Assembly: GCF_000510725.1 (NCBI RefSeq)
Contig: NZ_AZNZ01000008.1
Location: forward strand, 1-64,000
DNA length: 64,000 nt
Source of the DNA: Pseudoxanthomonas sp. J31
Lineage (GTDB): Bacteria > Pseudomonadota > Gammaproteobacteria > Xanthomonadales > Xanthomonadaceae
Reading direction: 5' to 3'
A model generated the notes under the pieces. The model did not search any database. It was not told the DNA's origin and was given only the letters and a program-made list of their open reading frames with translations. The position numbers and the translations under genes were made by a program. Below, piece after piece: positions 31,868 through 40,608 of the stretch; positions within the stretch are counted from its first letter, which is position 1; every line of letters starts with the position of its first letter.

Positions 31868-31882
31868 GATGCGGGTTTTTTT
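31852..31882 (+). terminator. Attenuator terminator upstream of asnB
   Basis: AAAACCCGCATCGG and its exact complement CCGATGCGGGTTTT form a 28-base palindrome (31852-31879), continuing into seven T (31876-31882). No plus-strand gene other than the Asn-rich leader peptide precedes it, and asnB begins 58 bases later, so it is a terminator inside a leader rather than at the end of a gene. Confidence 0.9.
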
Positions 31883-31939
31883 GTGCCCGCCACCGGAGTG
31901 CGACCACCACCACGCGCCAACATCCAGGAGTCCCTTCCC

Positions 31940-33634
31940 ATGTGTTCGATCTTCGGCATCTTCGGCCTGCAACCGGGCGATGACCTGCAGCAGCTGCGCC
32001 GGCAGTCGCTGGACCTGTCGCAGCGCCAGCGCCACCGCGGCCCCGACTGGAGCGGCGTGTACGTGGACGAAGGGGCGATCCTGGTGCACGAGCGCCTGGC
32101 CATCGTCGACCCGGCCGGCGGCTCGCAGCCGCTGCTGTCGGAGGATGGCGAACTGGCGCTGGCGGTGAACGGCGAGATCTACAACCACGCCCTGCTGAAG
32201 GACGAACTGCGCCAGCCGTACGCGTTCCGGACCGCCTCCGACTGCGAGGTGATCAACGCGCTGTACCGCGAGGACGCGCCGGCTTCGTTCCTCAACCGGC
32301 TCAATGGCATCTTCGCCTTCGCCCTGTGGGACAAGGCCAGGGGGCGCGCCATCATCGCGCGCGACCCGATCGGCGTGGTGCCGCTGTACTGGGGCCACGA
32401 CCGCGAGGGCCGCCTGCGCGTGGCCTCGGAGATGAAGGCGCTGGTGGACGAATGCGCGGACGTGGCCCAGTTCCCGCCGGGGCACTGGTACGACACCGCC
32501 ACCGGCGAGCTCACGAAGTACTACCAGCGGCCGTGGCGCGACTACGCCGCGGTGGAGGGCGTGTCGGTGCCGCTGCAGGAGCTGCGCGAGGCGTTCGAGG
32601 CGGCGGTGCACCGCCAGCTGATGACCGACGTGCCCTACGGCGTGCTGCTGTCCGGGGGGCTGGATTCCTCGCTGGTGGCGGCGGTGGCCGCGCGTTACGC
32701 GCGCCACCGGGTCGAGGATGGCGGCCGCAGCGAGGCCTGGTGGCCGCGCCTGCATTCCTTCGCCATCGGCCTGAAGGGTTCGCCGGACCTGGCCGCGGCC
32801 AAGGTCGCCGCCGACGCCCTGGGCACCGTGCACCACGGCTTCGAGTACACCTTCGAGGAAGGCCTGGACGCGCTGCCGGAAGTGATCCGCCACATCGAGA
32901 CCTACGACGTCACCACCATCCGTGCGTCCACGCCGATGTTCCTGCTGGCGCGGCGGATCAAGGCCATGGGCGTGAAGATGGTGCTGTCCGGCGAGGGCAG
33001 CGACGAGGTGTTCGGCGGCTACCTGTACTTCCACAAGGCGCCCAACGCGCGCGAGTTCCACGAGGAGCTGGTGCGCAAGCTCGATGCGCTCAACTACTAC
33101 GACTGCCTGCGCGCGAACAAGTCGATGATGGCCTGGGGCGTGGAGCCGCGGGTGCCGTTCCTGGACCGCGAGTTCCTCGACGTGGCCATGCGCATGGACG
33201 CCGCGCACAAGATGGTGCGCAAGGGCGATGCCGGCCCGCAGCGGATGGAGAAGGGCATCCTGCGTGCCGCCTTCGACGGCTACCTGCCGCCGGAGATCCT
33301 GTGGCGGCAGAAGGAGCAGTTCAGCGACGGCGTTGGCTACGGCTGGATCGACGGGCTCAAGGCGCACGCCGAGGCGCAGGTCTCCGACCGCGAACTGGCC
33401 GCGGCCGACAAGCGCTTCCCGGTCAACCCGCCGCAGACCAAGGAGGCGTATTTCTACCGCACGATCTTCGAGCGCTACTTCCCCGGCCAGGCCGCGGCGG
33501 AGACGGTGCCCGGCGGCAAGTCGATCGCCTGCTCCTCGCCGGCGGCGATCGCCTGGGACGCGAGCTTCGCGAAGATGGCAGACCCCTCCGGCCGCGCGGT
33601 GGCCGGCGTGCACAACGAGGCACTGGCGGGGTGA
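31940..33634 (+). CDS. asnB: Asparagine synthase (glutamine-hydrolysing)
   Basis: Makes asparagine from aspartate, ATP and glutamine. The 564-residue protein begins MCSIFGIFG, so Cys2 is the glutaminase nucleophile of the N-terminal Ntn domain (RHRGPDWSG, NGEIYNH). The synthetase domain has the PP-loop SGGLDSS (about residues 241-247) and GEGSDEVFGGY. Length fits AsnB. AGGAG lies 9 bases before the ATG; the frame upstream (from 31883) is part of the leader. It is preceded by what looks like an Asn-sensing attenuator. Confidence 0.95.
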   Translation: MCSIFGIFGLQPGDDLQQLRRQSLDLSQRQRHRGPDWSGVYVDEGAILVHERLAIVDPAGGSQPLLSEDGELALAVNGEIYNHALLKDELRQPYAFRTASDCEVINALYREDAPASFLNRLNGIFAFALWDKARGRAIIARDPIGVVPLYWGHDREGRLRVASEMKALVDECADVAQFPPGHWYDTATGELTKYYQRPWRDYAAVEGVSVPLQELREAFEAAVHRQLMTDVPYGVLLSGGLDSSLVAAVAARYARHRVEDGGRSEAWWPRLHSFAIGLKGSPDLAAAKVAADALGTVHHGFEYTFEEGLDALPEVIRHIETYDVTTIRASTPMFLLARRIKAMGVKMVLSGEGSDEVFGGYLYFHKAPNAREFHEELVRKLDALNYYDCLRANKSMMAWGVEPRVPFLDREFLDVAMRMDAAHKMVRKGDAGPQRMEKGILRAAFDGYLPPEILWRQKEQFSDGVGYGWIDGLKAHAEAQVSDRELAAADKRFPVNPPQTKEAYFYRTIFERYFPGQAAAETVPGGKSIACSSPAAIAWDASFAKMADPSGRAVAGVHNEALAG

Positions 33635-33645
33635 CGCACCGCTGT

Positions 33646-33674
33646 CCCTCCTCTCTCCCCGGGAGAGAGGAGGG
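33646..33674. repeat. Inverted repeat after asnB
   Basis: CCCTCCTCTCTCCC and GGGAGAGAGGAGGG are perfect 14-bp arms around one base, 12 bases past the asnB stop. It resembles the CTCTCCC/GGGAGAG elements common between genes in this bacterial family. There is no T-run, but it may act as a terminator or mRNA stabiliser. Confidence 0.7.
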
Positions 33675-33730
33675 GTGAGGGCCGGTGTGCCGGCCATGTG
33701 GAAGTCCCGGCCTCTCAACCCACCCTGGCG

Positions 33731-33749
33731 CCCCGCCAACCCGGCGGGG
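33731..33749 (-). other. Hairpin just after the sirtuin stop codon
   Basis: CCCCGCC and GGCGGGG pair around a five-base loop, four bases past the sirtuin stop. No T-run follows on the minus strand. It could act as a weak terminator between the convergent sirtuin and asnB genes. Confidence 0.4.
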
Positions 33750-33752
33750 GCT

Positions 33753-34511
33753 TCAGGGCCGCAGCAATAGCTCAGCCAGCAATGGCAGCCCCACGGCCGC
33801 ATTGAGTGGCAGCCGGTGGATACGGCGCGCACCCGGCGCGCCCGGCTGCGGATTGACTTCGACCACCACCGCATCACGCGGCGCCAGCCCGACCAGCCCG
33901 GCGGCCGGCTGGACCACGCCGGAGGTGCCGACCACCAGCAACAGGTCGCAGCCGGCGATGCGTTCCTGCGCCTGCCGCAAGACGGTGTCGTCGAGCATTT
34001 CCCCGAACCAGGCCACGCCCGGACGCACTTCACCGCCGCAGTGCGCGCAGCGCGGCGGCTCCAGCCGCCGCTGCGCCGCGCCCGGAGGTGAAGGCAGCGG
34101 GTGCGGAGCCGCGCAGTCGAAGCAGCGTGGCGCGAACAGGCTGCCATGCAGGTGCAGGACGTCGGCCACGCCGGCGCGCTCGTGCAGGTCGTCCACGTTC
34201 TGGGTGACCACCTGTGCGCCCAGGGCCTGCTGCATCCGCGCCACGGCCAGGTGGCCCGGATTGGGCGCGGCCTGCATCACCAGCCCGCGCCGCCATTCGT
34301 ACCAGCCCCAGACCAGGGCGCTGTCGCGGCGCCAGGCCTGCGGGGTGGCCAGCTGCTGCGGATCGAACTCGTGCCACAGGCCATTGCTGCCGGAGCGGAA
34401 GGTGGGGATGCCGCTGTCGGCGGACATGCCGGCGCCGCTGAACACCACGATGCGTTCGAAGCGGCGCGACAGCCCCTGTCGCAGGGCAGGATCGAGGGTG
34501 GAATCCGGCAT
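33753..34511 (-). CDS. cobB: NAD-dependent protein deacylase (sirtuin, SIRT5/CobB-like)
   Basis: Removes acyl groups from protein lysines using NAD+. The 252-residue protein has the NAD site GAGMSADSGIPTFR, TQNVDDLHERAG, the catalytic His in LHLHGS, and a zinc site with two CxxC pairs (RCFDC ... RCAHC). WYEWRR fits the Tyr-x-x-Arg pair that SIRT5-class enzymes use to bind succinyl or malonyl groups, so desuccinylase activity is possible. It follows the acylase gene by 22 bases on the same strand and may be cotranscribed with it. Substrates are unknown. Confidence 0.88.
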   Translation of the reverse strand: MPDSTLDPALRQGLSRRFERIVVFSGAGMSADSGIPTFRSGSNGLWHEFDPQQLATPQAWRRDSALVWGWYEWRRGLVMQAAPNPGHLAVARMQQALGAQVVTQNVDDLHERAGVADVLHLHGSLFAPRCFDCAAPHPLPSPPGAAQRRLEPPRCAHCGGEVRPGVAWFGEMLDDTVLRQAQERIAGCDLLLVVGTSGVVQPAAGLVGLAPRDAVVVEVNPQPGAPGARRIHRLPLNAAVGLPLLAELLLRP

Positions 34512-34533
34512 GGGTGGTGTGCTTGCGGTGGTT

Positions 34534-36900
34534 TCATTCCCGCGCGGCGACCGGCCGCAGGGTGAGCGTGTATCTTGCCGGCCCCGGGAGGAACGGGGTG
34601 GGCCGGCCGTGGACCCAGTCGTCGTGGCCGGCGCCGCGGAATGGCGACAGCGGATGCCCGCCCTGGCCGCCGGGCATGTGCGCCAGGCCGTCCTGCTCGC
34701 GGCCGGGCGCCACCACCATGCGCTGCGAGGCGCCGAACGCGGGCGCGGCGACGCGCGGCACGATGCGGTCGCCGCGCAGTTCGTCGGCCGGCATGCACAG
34801 GCGCCGGGCCAGCAGCGCGGGCACGGCCGCGGACAGCGGATGGCAGATGCGAGCAGTGTTTTCCTCGCCCCAGCGGCGTGCGGCCAGGGGCCCGGCCGCG
34901 GCCAGCGCGTCGCGCACCTCGGCGGCGGCATCCTCCAGCAGCGCTTCCCAGCTGTCGAAGCCTGCCGGAAGCAGGTGCGGCGGGCGCTGCCGCAGCAGCG
35001 GCCAGGCCACGCCTTCCAGCTGCGGCAACGCAGGCAGCTCGAACTCCGGCCCCAGCCGTGCCAGCGCGGGCGCGGCCAGGCCGCGGGCAATGCGCGCGTG
35101 CACTGCCAGGCGCCAGGCGCGGACCAGGCGGTAGGCCACCGACTCCGGCGCGGCATGGCCGTTCCAGTCTCCGCCGGCATCGGCCAGGGCGCGCAGCGCC
35201 GAGCCCGCGGGAGCGCGCCGGGCTTCGCCCAGCAGCAGGTCGTGCCACGGCTCCAGCAGCAGGGCGCGGTCGTCCAGCTGCATGGCCAGCAGCGCCTGCT
35301 CGTCGAAACGGTCCGCCGCGTGCAGGCGCTCGCGGATCTGCCAGGCGCGGATGCCCAGCGCATAGCCGCCATCACCCACGCGCGCCAGCGCCTCGCCGTC
35401 GAGGGTGCGGGCGTTGGCGGTCCACAGGCGCTGCCCGGGCGGGTCGCGCAGGACCGGCACGCTGGCGCTGGCGAGCGGCCACGGCGTGCAGGTAGCGGTG
35501 CTTCCGTCGGGCCGCAGGCCGGTGCAGCCGGGTGCGCGGGCGGGCAAGGGGCCGAGGATGCGCCAGGCGATGGCGCCGTGGCGGTCGGCGATGACCAGGT
35601 TCTGCGCCGGGATCGCGGCCTGGTCGGCGATCGCCAGGGCCTGGTCGAGGTCGGCCGCGTACGCGAAGCCGGCCAGGCCCAGGTTGAGCGCGCCGGGCAG
35701 GTGCGCCACCCAGCGCAGGGCCAGGGCCTGGCCATCGATGTCGGCGTGGACCAGCGGACCGGCCGCGGTCTCGCGGATCTCCAGCTGCACGTCGTCGCCG
35801 CCGGCCACGCGGATGGTTTCCACGTGCCGCGCCACCGGATCGCAGTCCTGGGCCTGGCCTTCGCCACAGGGGCGCACCGGGAACCAGTCCGCCGTGTCGG
35901 CATAGGCGTTGGTGAAGCCCCAGGCCACGTGGCCATTGCTGCCCACGACCACCGCCGGCAGGCCGGGCAGGGAGAAGCCGCTGACGTCGACCCGGCCGCC
36001 GGGCGCGGCCGGGTCCGGATAGCGCAGCCGCACCCGGAACCAGAGGTTGGGGGCACGCAGGCCCAGGTGCATGTCGTCGGCGACGATGGCGCGGCCGTCG
36101 GTGGTCAACGCGGCGCCCACCGCCCAGTTGTTGCTGCCGGGGCTGGCAGGCTCGTGCAGCGGCTGGCCGGCGGCGGGCGGAGCTGGCAGCCGGCGCAGGT
36201 CGACCGCCGCCGCGTCCGGCAGCGCGGCGTCGCCACGCGGCTGGGCCAGCAGCGGCGCGTCCCACTGGCTGCCGTCGTGCAGCAGCAGCTCGCGCAGCGG
36301 TGCCGGCAGGCGCCGGCCCAGCCGCCACAGCGCCAGCTCGCGGCGGTTCTCCGCGTCCTGCAGGTCGAAGTACATGGCGTAGCCGGCCAGGGCCGTGTCG
36401 GCTGGTTGCCACGGCCGGGGCGGCTGGCGCAGCAGCAGGTAGGGCCAGGGTCGCACCGGCAGTGCCTCCAGCCCGGCATTGACGCCTTCGGTGTAGGCCT
36501 GCAGCTGCGGCATCCGCGTGCCGGCGAAGGCATCCAGGCGCGCTTCCACGCGGGCGCGCAGCCGGTGGATGCGGCGCCTGCGGTCGGTGTCCAGCGCCCG
36601 CGGGCCGAACAGTCCGGCCAGTTCGCCGGCGGCGGCGCGGCGCAGCAGGTCCATCTCGAAGAAGCGCTCCTGCGCGTGCACGTAGCCAAGGGCGCGGGCG
36701 GCGTCCCCGGCGCTGGCGGCGTCGATGGTGACGATGCCCAGGGCATCGCGCTGCACCGTGGCCGGCGCCGCCAGGCCCGGCAGCGCCATGCTGCCCTCCA
36801 GGCGCGGCAGGCTGCCGCGCAGCAGCAGCCAGGCGGCCGCGGCCAGGGCCAGCAGGACCAGCGGCAGCGCGCAGGCCGCGCGCAATAGCCATCGACGCAT
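34534..36900 (-). CDS. Penicillin acylase (S45) family Ntn hydrolase
   Basis: A 788-residue precursor with an N-terminal membrane or signal segment (about residues 8-28, then RGSLPRLEG). S45 enzymes are made as one chain that cuts itself; the nucleophile of the beta chain is Ser256 in PGSNNWAVG, so the alpha part and spacer run to residue 255 and the beta chain from 256 on. VRFRVRLRYP-like and FTNAYADTADWF segments fit the family. Members cleave penicillin G, acyl-homoserine lactones or other acyl amides; the sequence does not decide, though the long hydrophobic leader and general shape recall quorum-quenching acylases. It is divergent from the ferritin gene. Confidence 0.85.
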   Translation of the reverse strand: MRRWLLRAACALPLVLLALAAAAWLLLRGSLPRLEGSMALPGLAAPATVQRDALGIVTIDAASAGDAARALGYVHAQERFFEMDLLRRAAAGELAGLFGPRALDTDRRRRIHRLRARVEARLDAFAGTRMPQLQAYTEGVNAGLEALPVRPWPYLLLRQPPRPWQPADTALAGYAMYFDLQDAENRRELALWRLGRRLPAPLRELLLHDGSQWDAPLLAQPRGDAALPDAAAVDLRRLPAPPAAGQPLHEPASPGSNNWAVGAALTTDGRAIVADDMHLGLRAPNLWFRVRLRYPDPAAPGGRVDVSGFSLPGLPAVVVGSNGHVAWGFTNAYADTADWFPVRPCGEGQAQDCDPVARHVETIRVAGGDDVQLEIRETAAGPLVHADIDGQALALRWVAHLPGALNLGLAGFAYAADLDQALAIADQAAIPAQNLVIADRHGAIAWRILGPLPARAPGCTGLRPDGSTATCTPWPLASASVPVLRDPPGQRLWTANARTLDGEALARVGDGGYALGIRAWQIRERLHAADRFDEQALLAMQLDDRALLLEPWHDLLLGEARRAPAGSALRALADAGGDWNGHAAPESVAYRLVRAWRLAVHARIARGLAAPALARLGPEFELPALPQLEGVAWPLLRQRPPHLLPAGFDSWEALLEDAAAEVRDALAAAGPLAARRWGEENTARICHPLSAAVPALLARRLCMPADELRGDRIVPRVAAPAFGASQRMVVAPGREQDGLAHMPGGQGGHPLSPFRGAGHDDWVHGRPTPFLPGPARYTLTLRPVAARE

Positions 36901-37017
36901 GCGGGGCTCCCGGTGGGCGGCGGGTGCGAAGGCAGTGCAACTGCGACTGATTCCGATTGAAACATGGCCGCGGCGCTTGCGGCACACTGCGCCCCTGCGT
37001 TCCACCGGAGCACCCCC

Positions 37018-37509
37018 ATGAAAGGCGACCCCGAAGTCATCGAATGCCTCAAGGAACTGCTGCGCGGCGAGCTGGCCGCGCGCGACCAGTACTTCCTGCA
37101 TTCGCGCAGGTACGAGGACCTGGGCCTGAAGGCGCTGTACGAACGCATCAACCACGAGATGCAGGAAGAGACCGAGCACGCGGACGCGATCCTGCGCCGG
37201 ATCCTGTTCCTGGAAGGCGAGCCGGACATGCGCCCGCACGGGTTCAAGCCCGGCACCACCGTGGTGGAGATGCTGGAGGCCGACCTGCGGGTGGAGTACG
37301 AGGTGCGTGCCAACCTCGCCGCGGCGATGAAGCTGTGCGAGGAAAGGCAGGACTACGTCAGCCGCGACATCCTGCTGGCCCAGCTCAAGGACACCGAGGA
37401 GGACCACGCCTGGTGGCTGGAGCAGCAGCTGCGCCTGATCCGCATGATCGGGCTGGAGAACTACCAGCTGTCCAAGCTCGAGGGCGACGGCGCCCCGGCC
37501 CACGGCTGA
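37018..37509 (+). CDS. ftnA: Bacterial ferritin of FtnA/BfrA type lacking the heme ligand
   Basis: Iron-storage protein forming a 24-subunit shell. The 163-residue protein aligns well with bacterioferritins ([28 protein letters not shown]). Diiron ligands are present at Glu18, Glu51, His54, Glu93, Glu126 and His129, but the residue matching heme-binding Met52 is Thr52 (QEETEHAD). Pseudomonas aeruginosa FtnA, once named BfrA, shares this change and the ELAARDQY and ERINHEM segments, as far as I recall. So it is best called a ferritin rather than a heme bacterioferritin. The start at 37018 follows a CGGAG site. Confidence 0.88.
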   Translation: MKGDPEVIECLKELLRGELAARDQYFLHSRRYEDLGLKALYERINHEMQEETEHADAILRRILFLEGEPDMRPHGFKPGTTVVEMLEADLRVEYEVRANLAAAMKLCEERQDYVSRDILLAQLKDTEEDHAWWLEQQLRLIRMIGLENYQLSKLEGDGAPAHG

Positions 37510-37548
37510 GCGTGGCGTGGTGCCGCGGCCCCCGCTGGCGGGCCGGGG

Positions 37549-38205
37549 CTAGCGGCGCCGCAGGCGGTAGACCGCGGTCGCCAGCGCGGTGACGCCATCG
37601 GCGACGAAGCGCGGCTCCTGGGCGAGGATGTCGCGCCGCTCCAGCAGCTCCATCTCCCAGTCCGCGGCGAACAGCCCGCGGACCTCGGTTTCCGCCACCG
37701 AAAACGGCGGGCCCTGCATCTGCTCCTGCGGATATTCCAGGGTGATCAGCAGGCCGCGGCAGCCGCGCGGCAGGCGGCCGTAGACCTGGCTGGCATAGCG
37801 GCGCCGCAGGGCGGTCGGCAGGGCGATCAGCGCGGCGCGGTCGTAGACCGCCTGCATCCGCGCCAGGGTGGCGTCGGCCAGCGCGAACACGTCGCCCTCG
37901 ACCAGGTCGATGCGGCCGGCGCGATGGTGCAGCCCGTCCGCGTCCCGTTCCTGTTCCGGGGCCAGGCCGGCCTCGGCGAAGAACGCCTCCACCGCCAGCG
38001 GCGACAGCTCGCAACCCAGCACCCCATGCCCGCGCGCGGCCAGCCAGTGCATGTCCAGGGTCTTGCCGGCCAGCGGCACGAATACCGGCGCGCCGTCGGC
38101 CGCTCCCAGCCTGGGCCAGTGCTTTTCCAGCAGCGGCATCACCGCGTCGCGATGGAAGCCGGTGCGGCCCTCGCGCCAGCGCTGCAGCCAGAATTCCGGT
38201 TCCAT
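37549..38205 (-). CDS. tpm: Thiopurine S-methyltransferase family protein
   Basis: SAM-dependent methyltransferase of the TPMT family, which in bacteria methylates thiopurines and tellurite or selenite. The 218-residue protein has WLQRWREGRTGFH at the N-terminus, VFVPLAGKTLDMHWLAARGH (the SAM-binding loop), YDRAALIALP and TLEYPQEQMQGPPFSV, all typical of the family, and normal length. It is convergent with the ferritin gene, 39 bases away, and followed downstream of its own start by parC on the same strand. Confidence 0.93.
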   Translation of the reverse strand: MEPEFWLQRWREGRTGFHRDAVMPLLEKHWPRLGAADGAPVFVPLAGKTLDMHWLAARGHGVLGCELSPLAVEAFFAEAGLAPEQERDADGLHHRAGRIDLVEGDVFALADATLARMQAVYDRAALIALPTALRRRYASQVYGRLPRGCRGLLITLEYPQEQMQGPPFSVAETEVRGLFAADWEMELLERRDILAQEPRFVADGVTALATAVYRLRRR

Positions 38206-38300
38206 CGTGCGACTCCTGTGGGGTGGCGCGGGACTGCACGGGATGCCTGCGACGGCGCCTGCCGCGCCGCCGCAAACTGCGGGTGCCAGGCTACGACGTG

Positions 38301-40544
38301 CTACTCGACGTCAAGGCCATCCACCTTCTGCCACCCCCGCGGCAGCAATCCACCCCGCGTCGCCCGCGCACCCAGATACGCATCCAGGTCCTTGAACGAC
38401 AGGGTCATGGTGCGCTGGCCGCTGTAGACCTGCAGCTTCTGCGCCGGGCCGACCGCGGCCACCGCCACCACCCGCTCGGTGCCGAGCTTGGCGCGCGGGA
38501 TGTCGATCAGCTTGTTGCCCTTGCCCTTGTCCAGCTCCGGCAGTTCGGCGGCCGGGATCGCCAGCAGGTGGCCGGCGCTGGTCACCGCGACGATGCGGTC
38601 GGTCCCGAGGTTGCCGACCAAAGCCGGCTGCAGCACGGTCGCGCCGGGCGCCAGGTTGATCAGCGCCTTGCCGGCCTTGTTGCGGCCGGTGAGGTTCTCG
38701 AAGCGGGTCACGAAGCCGTAGCCATGCGAGGACGCCAGCACGAAGCGGGTCTCGTCCTCGCCGCTGGCCAGGGCCAGGAAGGAGGCGCCGCTGGCGGGCG
38801 AGAAGCGGCCGGTCAGCGGCTCGCCGTTGCCGCGCGCCGAGGGCAGGGTGTGCGCCGGGGTCGAGTAGCTGCGGCCCTGGGAGTCGATGAAGGCCACCTG
38901 CCAGGTGCTGCGCGCGCGCACCGCCGCCAGCAGGGCGTCGCCCTCGCGGTAGGACAGGCCGGCGGCATCGACGTCGTGGCCCTTGGCCGCGCGCACCCAG
39001 CCCTTCTGCGACAACACCACGGTGACCGGCTCGCTGGGCACCAGCTCGGTCTCGTCGATGGCGTGCGCGGCCTCGCGCTGCACCAGCGGCGAGCGGCGGG
39101 CGTCGCCGAACTTCTTGGCGTCGGCCAGCAGCTCGTCCTTGACCAGCTTCTTGAGCTTGGCCTTGCTGTCCAGGGTGGCGAGGATGCGTTCCAGCTCCTT
39201 CGCCAGCTCCTCCTGCTCGCCGCGGATCTTCATCTCCTCCAGCCGGGCCAGCTGGCGCAGCCTGGTCTCGAGGATGTAGTCGGCCTGTTCCTCGGTCAGC
39301 CCGAAGCGGGCCATCAGCACCGGCCTGGGCTCGTCCTCGGTGCGGATGATGCGGATCACCTCGTCGAGGTTGAGGAAGGCGACCAGCAGGCCTTCCAGCA
39401 GGTGCAGGCGGCGCTCGACCTTCTCCTGGCGATGCTTGAGCCGGCGCACCACGGTGTCGGTGCGGAAGGTCAGCCACTCCTCCAGCAGGGTGCGCAGGTT
39501 CTTGACCGCCGGCTTGCCGTCCAGGCCGATGACGTTGAGGTTGACCCGGTAGCTCTTCTCCAGGTCGGTGGTGGCGAACAGGTGGCCCATCAGCTGCTCG
39601 GCGTCCACGCGGTTGGAGCGCGGCACCAGCACCACCCGCACCGGGTTGGCGTGGTCGGACTCGTCGCGGATGTCCTCCAGCCACGGCAGCTTCTTGGCGC
39701 GCATCTGCGCGGCGATCTGTTCGATCACCTTGGACGGGGAGACCTGGTAGGGCAGGGCGGTGACGACGAAGTTGCCGTTCTCCTTCTGCCAGGTGGCGCG
39801 GGCGCGGACGCTGCCGCTGCCGCTCTCGTACGTGGCGCGCAGCTCGGCCGGCGGGGTGATGATCTCCGCCTCGGTCGGGTAGTCCGGGCCGCGCACGTGC
39901 TCGCACAGGTCGGCGACGCTGGCGTCCGGGTCGTCGAGCAGGCGCACGCAGGCGCTGACGATCTCGTTGAGGTTGTGCGGCGGCACGTCGGTGGCCATGC
40001 CCACGGCGATGCCGGTGGTGCCGTTGAGCAGCAGGTGCGGCAGGCGCGCCGGCAGCCAGCTCGGCTCCTCCAGGGTGCCGTCGAAGTTCGGCGTCCAGTC
40101 CACCGTGCCCTGGCCCAGCTCGCCCAGCAGCACCTCGGCGATCGGGGTCAGCTTGGCCTCGGTGTAGCGCATGGCCGCGAACGACTTGGGGTCGTCGGGC
40201 GAGCCGAAGTTGCCCTGGCCCTCGATCAGCGGGTAGCGGTACGAGAACGGCTGGGCCATCAGCACCAGGGCCTCGTAGCAGGCCGAGTCGCCGTGCGGGT
40301 GGTACTTGCCGATGACGTCGCCGACGGTGCGCGCCGACTTCTTCGGCTTGGCCGCGGCGTTGAGCCCCAGCTCGCTCATCGAATAGATGATGCGCCGCTG
40401 CACCGGCTTGAGCCCGTCGCCGAGGAACGGCAGGGCGCGGTCCAGGACCACGTACATCGAATAGTCCAGGTAGGCGCGCTCGGCGTACTCGCGCAGCGGG
40501 ATCTGTTCGAAGCCGTGGAAGGCGGGGCGGATGGTTTCGGTCAT
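38301..40544 (-). CDS. parC: DNA topoisomerase IV subunit A (ParC)
   Basis: DNA-cutting subunit of topoisomerase IV. The 747-residue protein has the catalytic Tyr127 in [11 protein letters not shown] and the quinolone-determining region [13 protein letters not shown] with Ser87 and Glu91 unchanged from the susceptible type. The C-terminal pinwheel is of the short ParC kind, which with length near 750 separates it from GyrA. The start at 40544 is the second Met of the frame and fits the family ([22 protein letters not shown] in relatives). It partners parE at 77-1966. Confidence 0.95.
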   Translation of the reverse strand: MTETIRPAFHGFEQIPLREYAERAYLDYSMYVVLDRALPFLGDGLKPVQRRIIYSMSELGLNAAAKPKKSARTVGDVIGKYHPHGDSACYEALVLMAQPFSYRYPLIEGQGNFGSPDDPKSFAAMRYTEAKLTPIAEVLLGELGQGTVDWTPNFDGTLEEPSWLPARLPHLLLNGTTGIAVGMATDVPPHNLNEIVSACVRLLDDPDASVADLCEHVRGPDYPTEAEIITPPAELRATYESGSGSVRARATWQKENGNFVVTALPYQVSPSKVIEQIAAQMRAKKLPWLEDIRDESDHANPVRVVLVPRSNRVDAEQLMGHLFATTDLEKSYRVNLNVIGLDGKPAVKNLRTLLEEWLTFRTDTVVRRLKHRQEKVERRLHLLEGLLVAFLNLDEVIRIIRTEDEPRPVLMARFGLTEEQADYILETRLRQLARLEEMKIRGEQEELAKELERILATLDSKAKLKKLVKDELLADAKKFGDARRSPLVQREAAHAIDETELVPSEPVTVVLSQKGWVRAAKGHDVDAAGLSYREGDALLAAVRARSTWQVAFIDSQGRSYSTPAHTLPSARGNGEPLTGRFSPASGASFLALASGEDETRFVLASSHGYGFVTRFENLTGRNKAGKALINLAPGATVLQPALVGNLGTDRIVAVTSAGHLLAIPAAELPELDKGKGNKLIDIPRAKLGTERVVAVAAVGPAQKLQVYSGQRTMTLSFKDLDAYLGARATRGGLLPRGWQKVDGLDVE

Positions 40545-40608
40545 TGCGGGCACAGCTGCGGGACAGGAGCGCGATTCTACCCGCGTGCCGCCGCCCGGCG
40601 CCCGCCGC

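Larger units (their letters stand above)
31593..31939. promoter_or_regulatory. 347-bp region between ubiB and asnB carrying an attenuator-like leader
   Basis: Holds, from left to right, a set of GTTGC/GCAAC half-sites (31678-31697), a weak plus-strand promoter (31694-31722), an Asn-rich leader peptide frame (31730-31828), a strong terminator (31852-31882), and then the asnB ribosome-binding site (AGGAG, 31926-31930). Each is listed separately. Confidence 0.75.

Noticed and set aside
31852-31882. T-box or other riboswitch reading of the asnB leader
   Set aside because: There is no T-box bulge sequence or specifier loop, and T-boxes are rare in gammaproteobacteria; the Asn codon run explains the layout better.
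33685-36888. 1067-residue plus-strand ORF opposite the sirtuin and acylase genes
   Set aside because: It spans two real minus-strand genes and consists of Arg/Gly/Ala-rich sequence without a domain; long open frames on the wrong strand are common at this G+C content.
36932-36944. GCAGT-GCA-ACTGC palindrome between the acylase and ferritin genes as a Fur box
   Set aside because: It is short and does not match the 19-bp A+T-rich Fur consensus; I could not support iron control from it.
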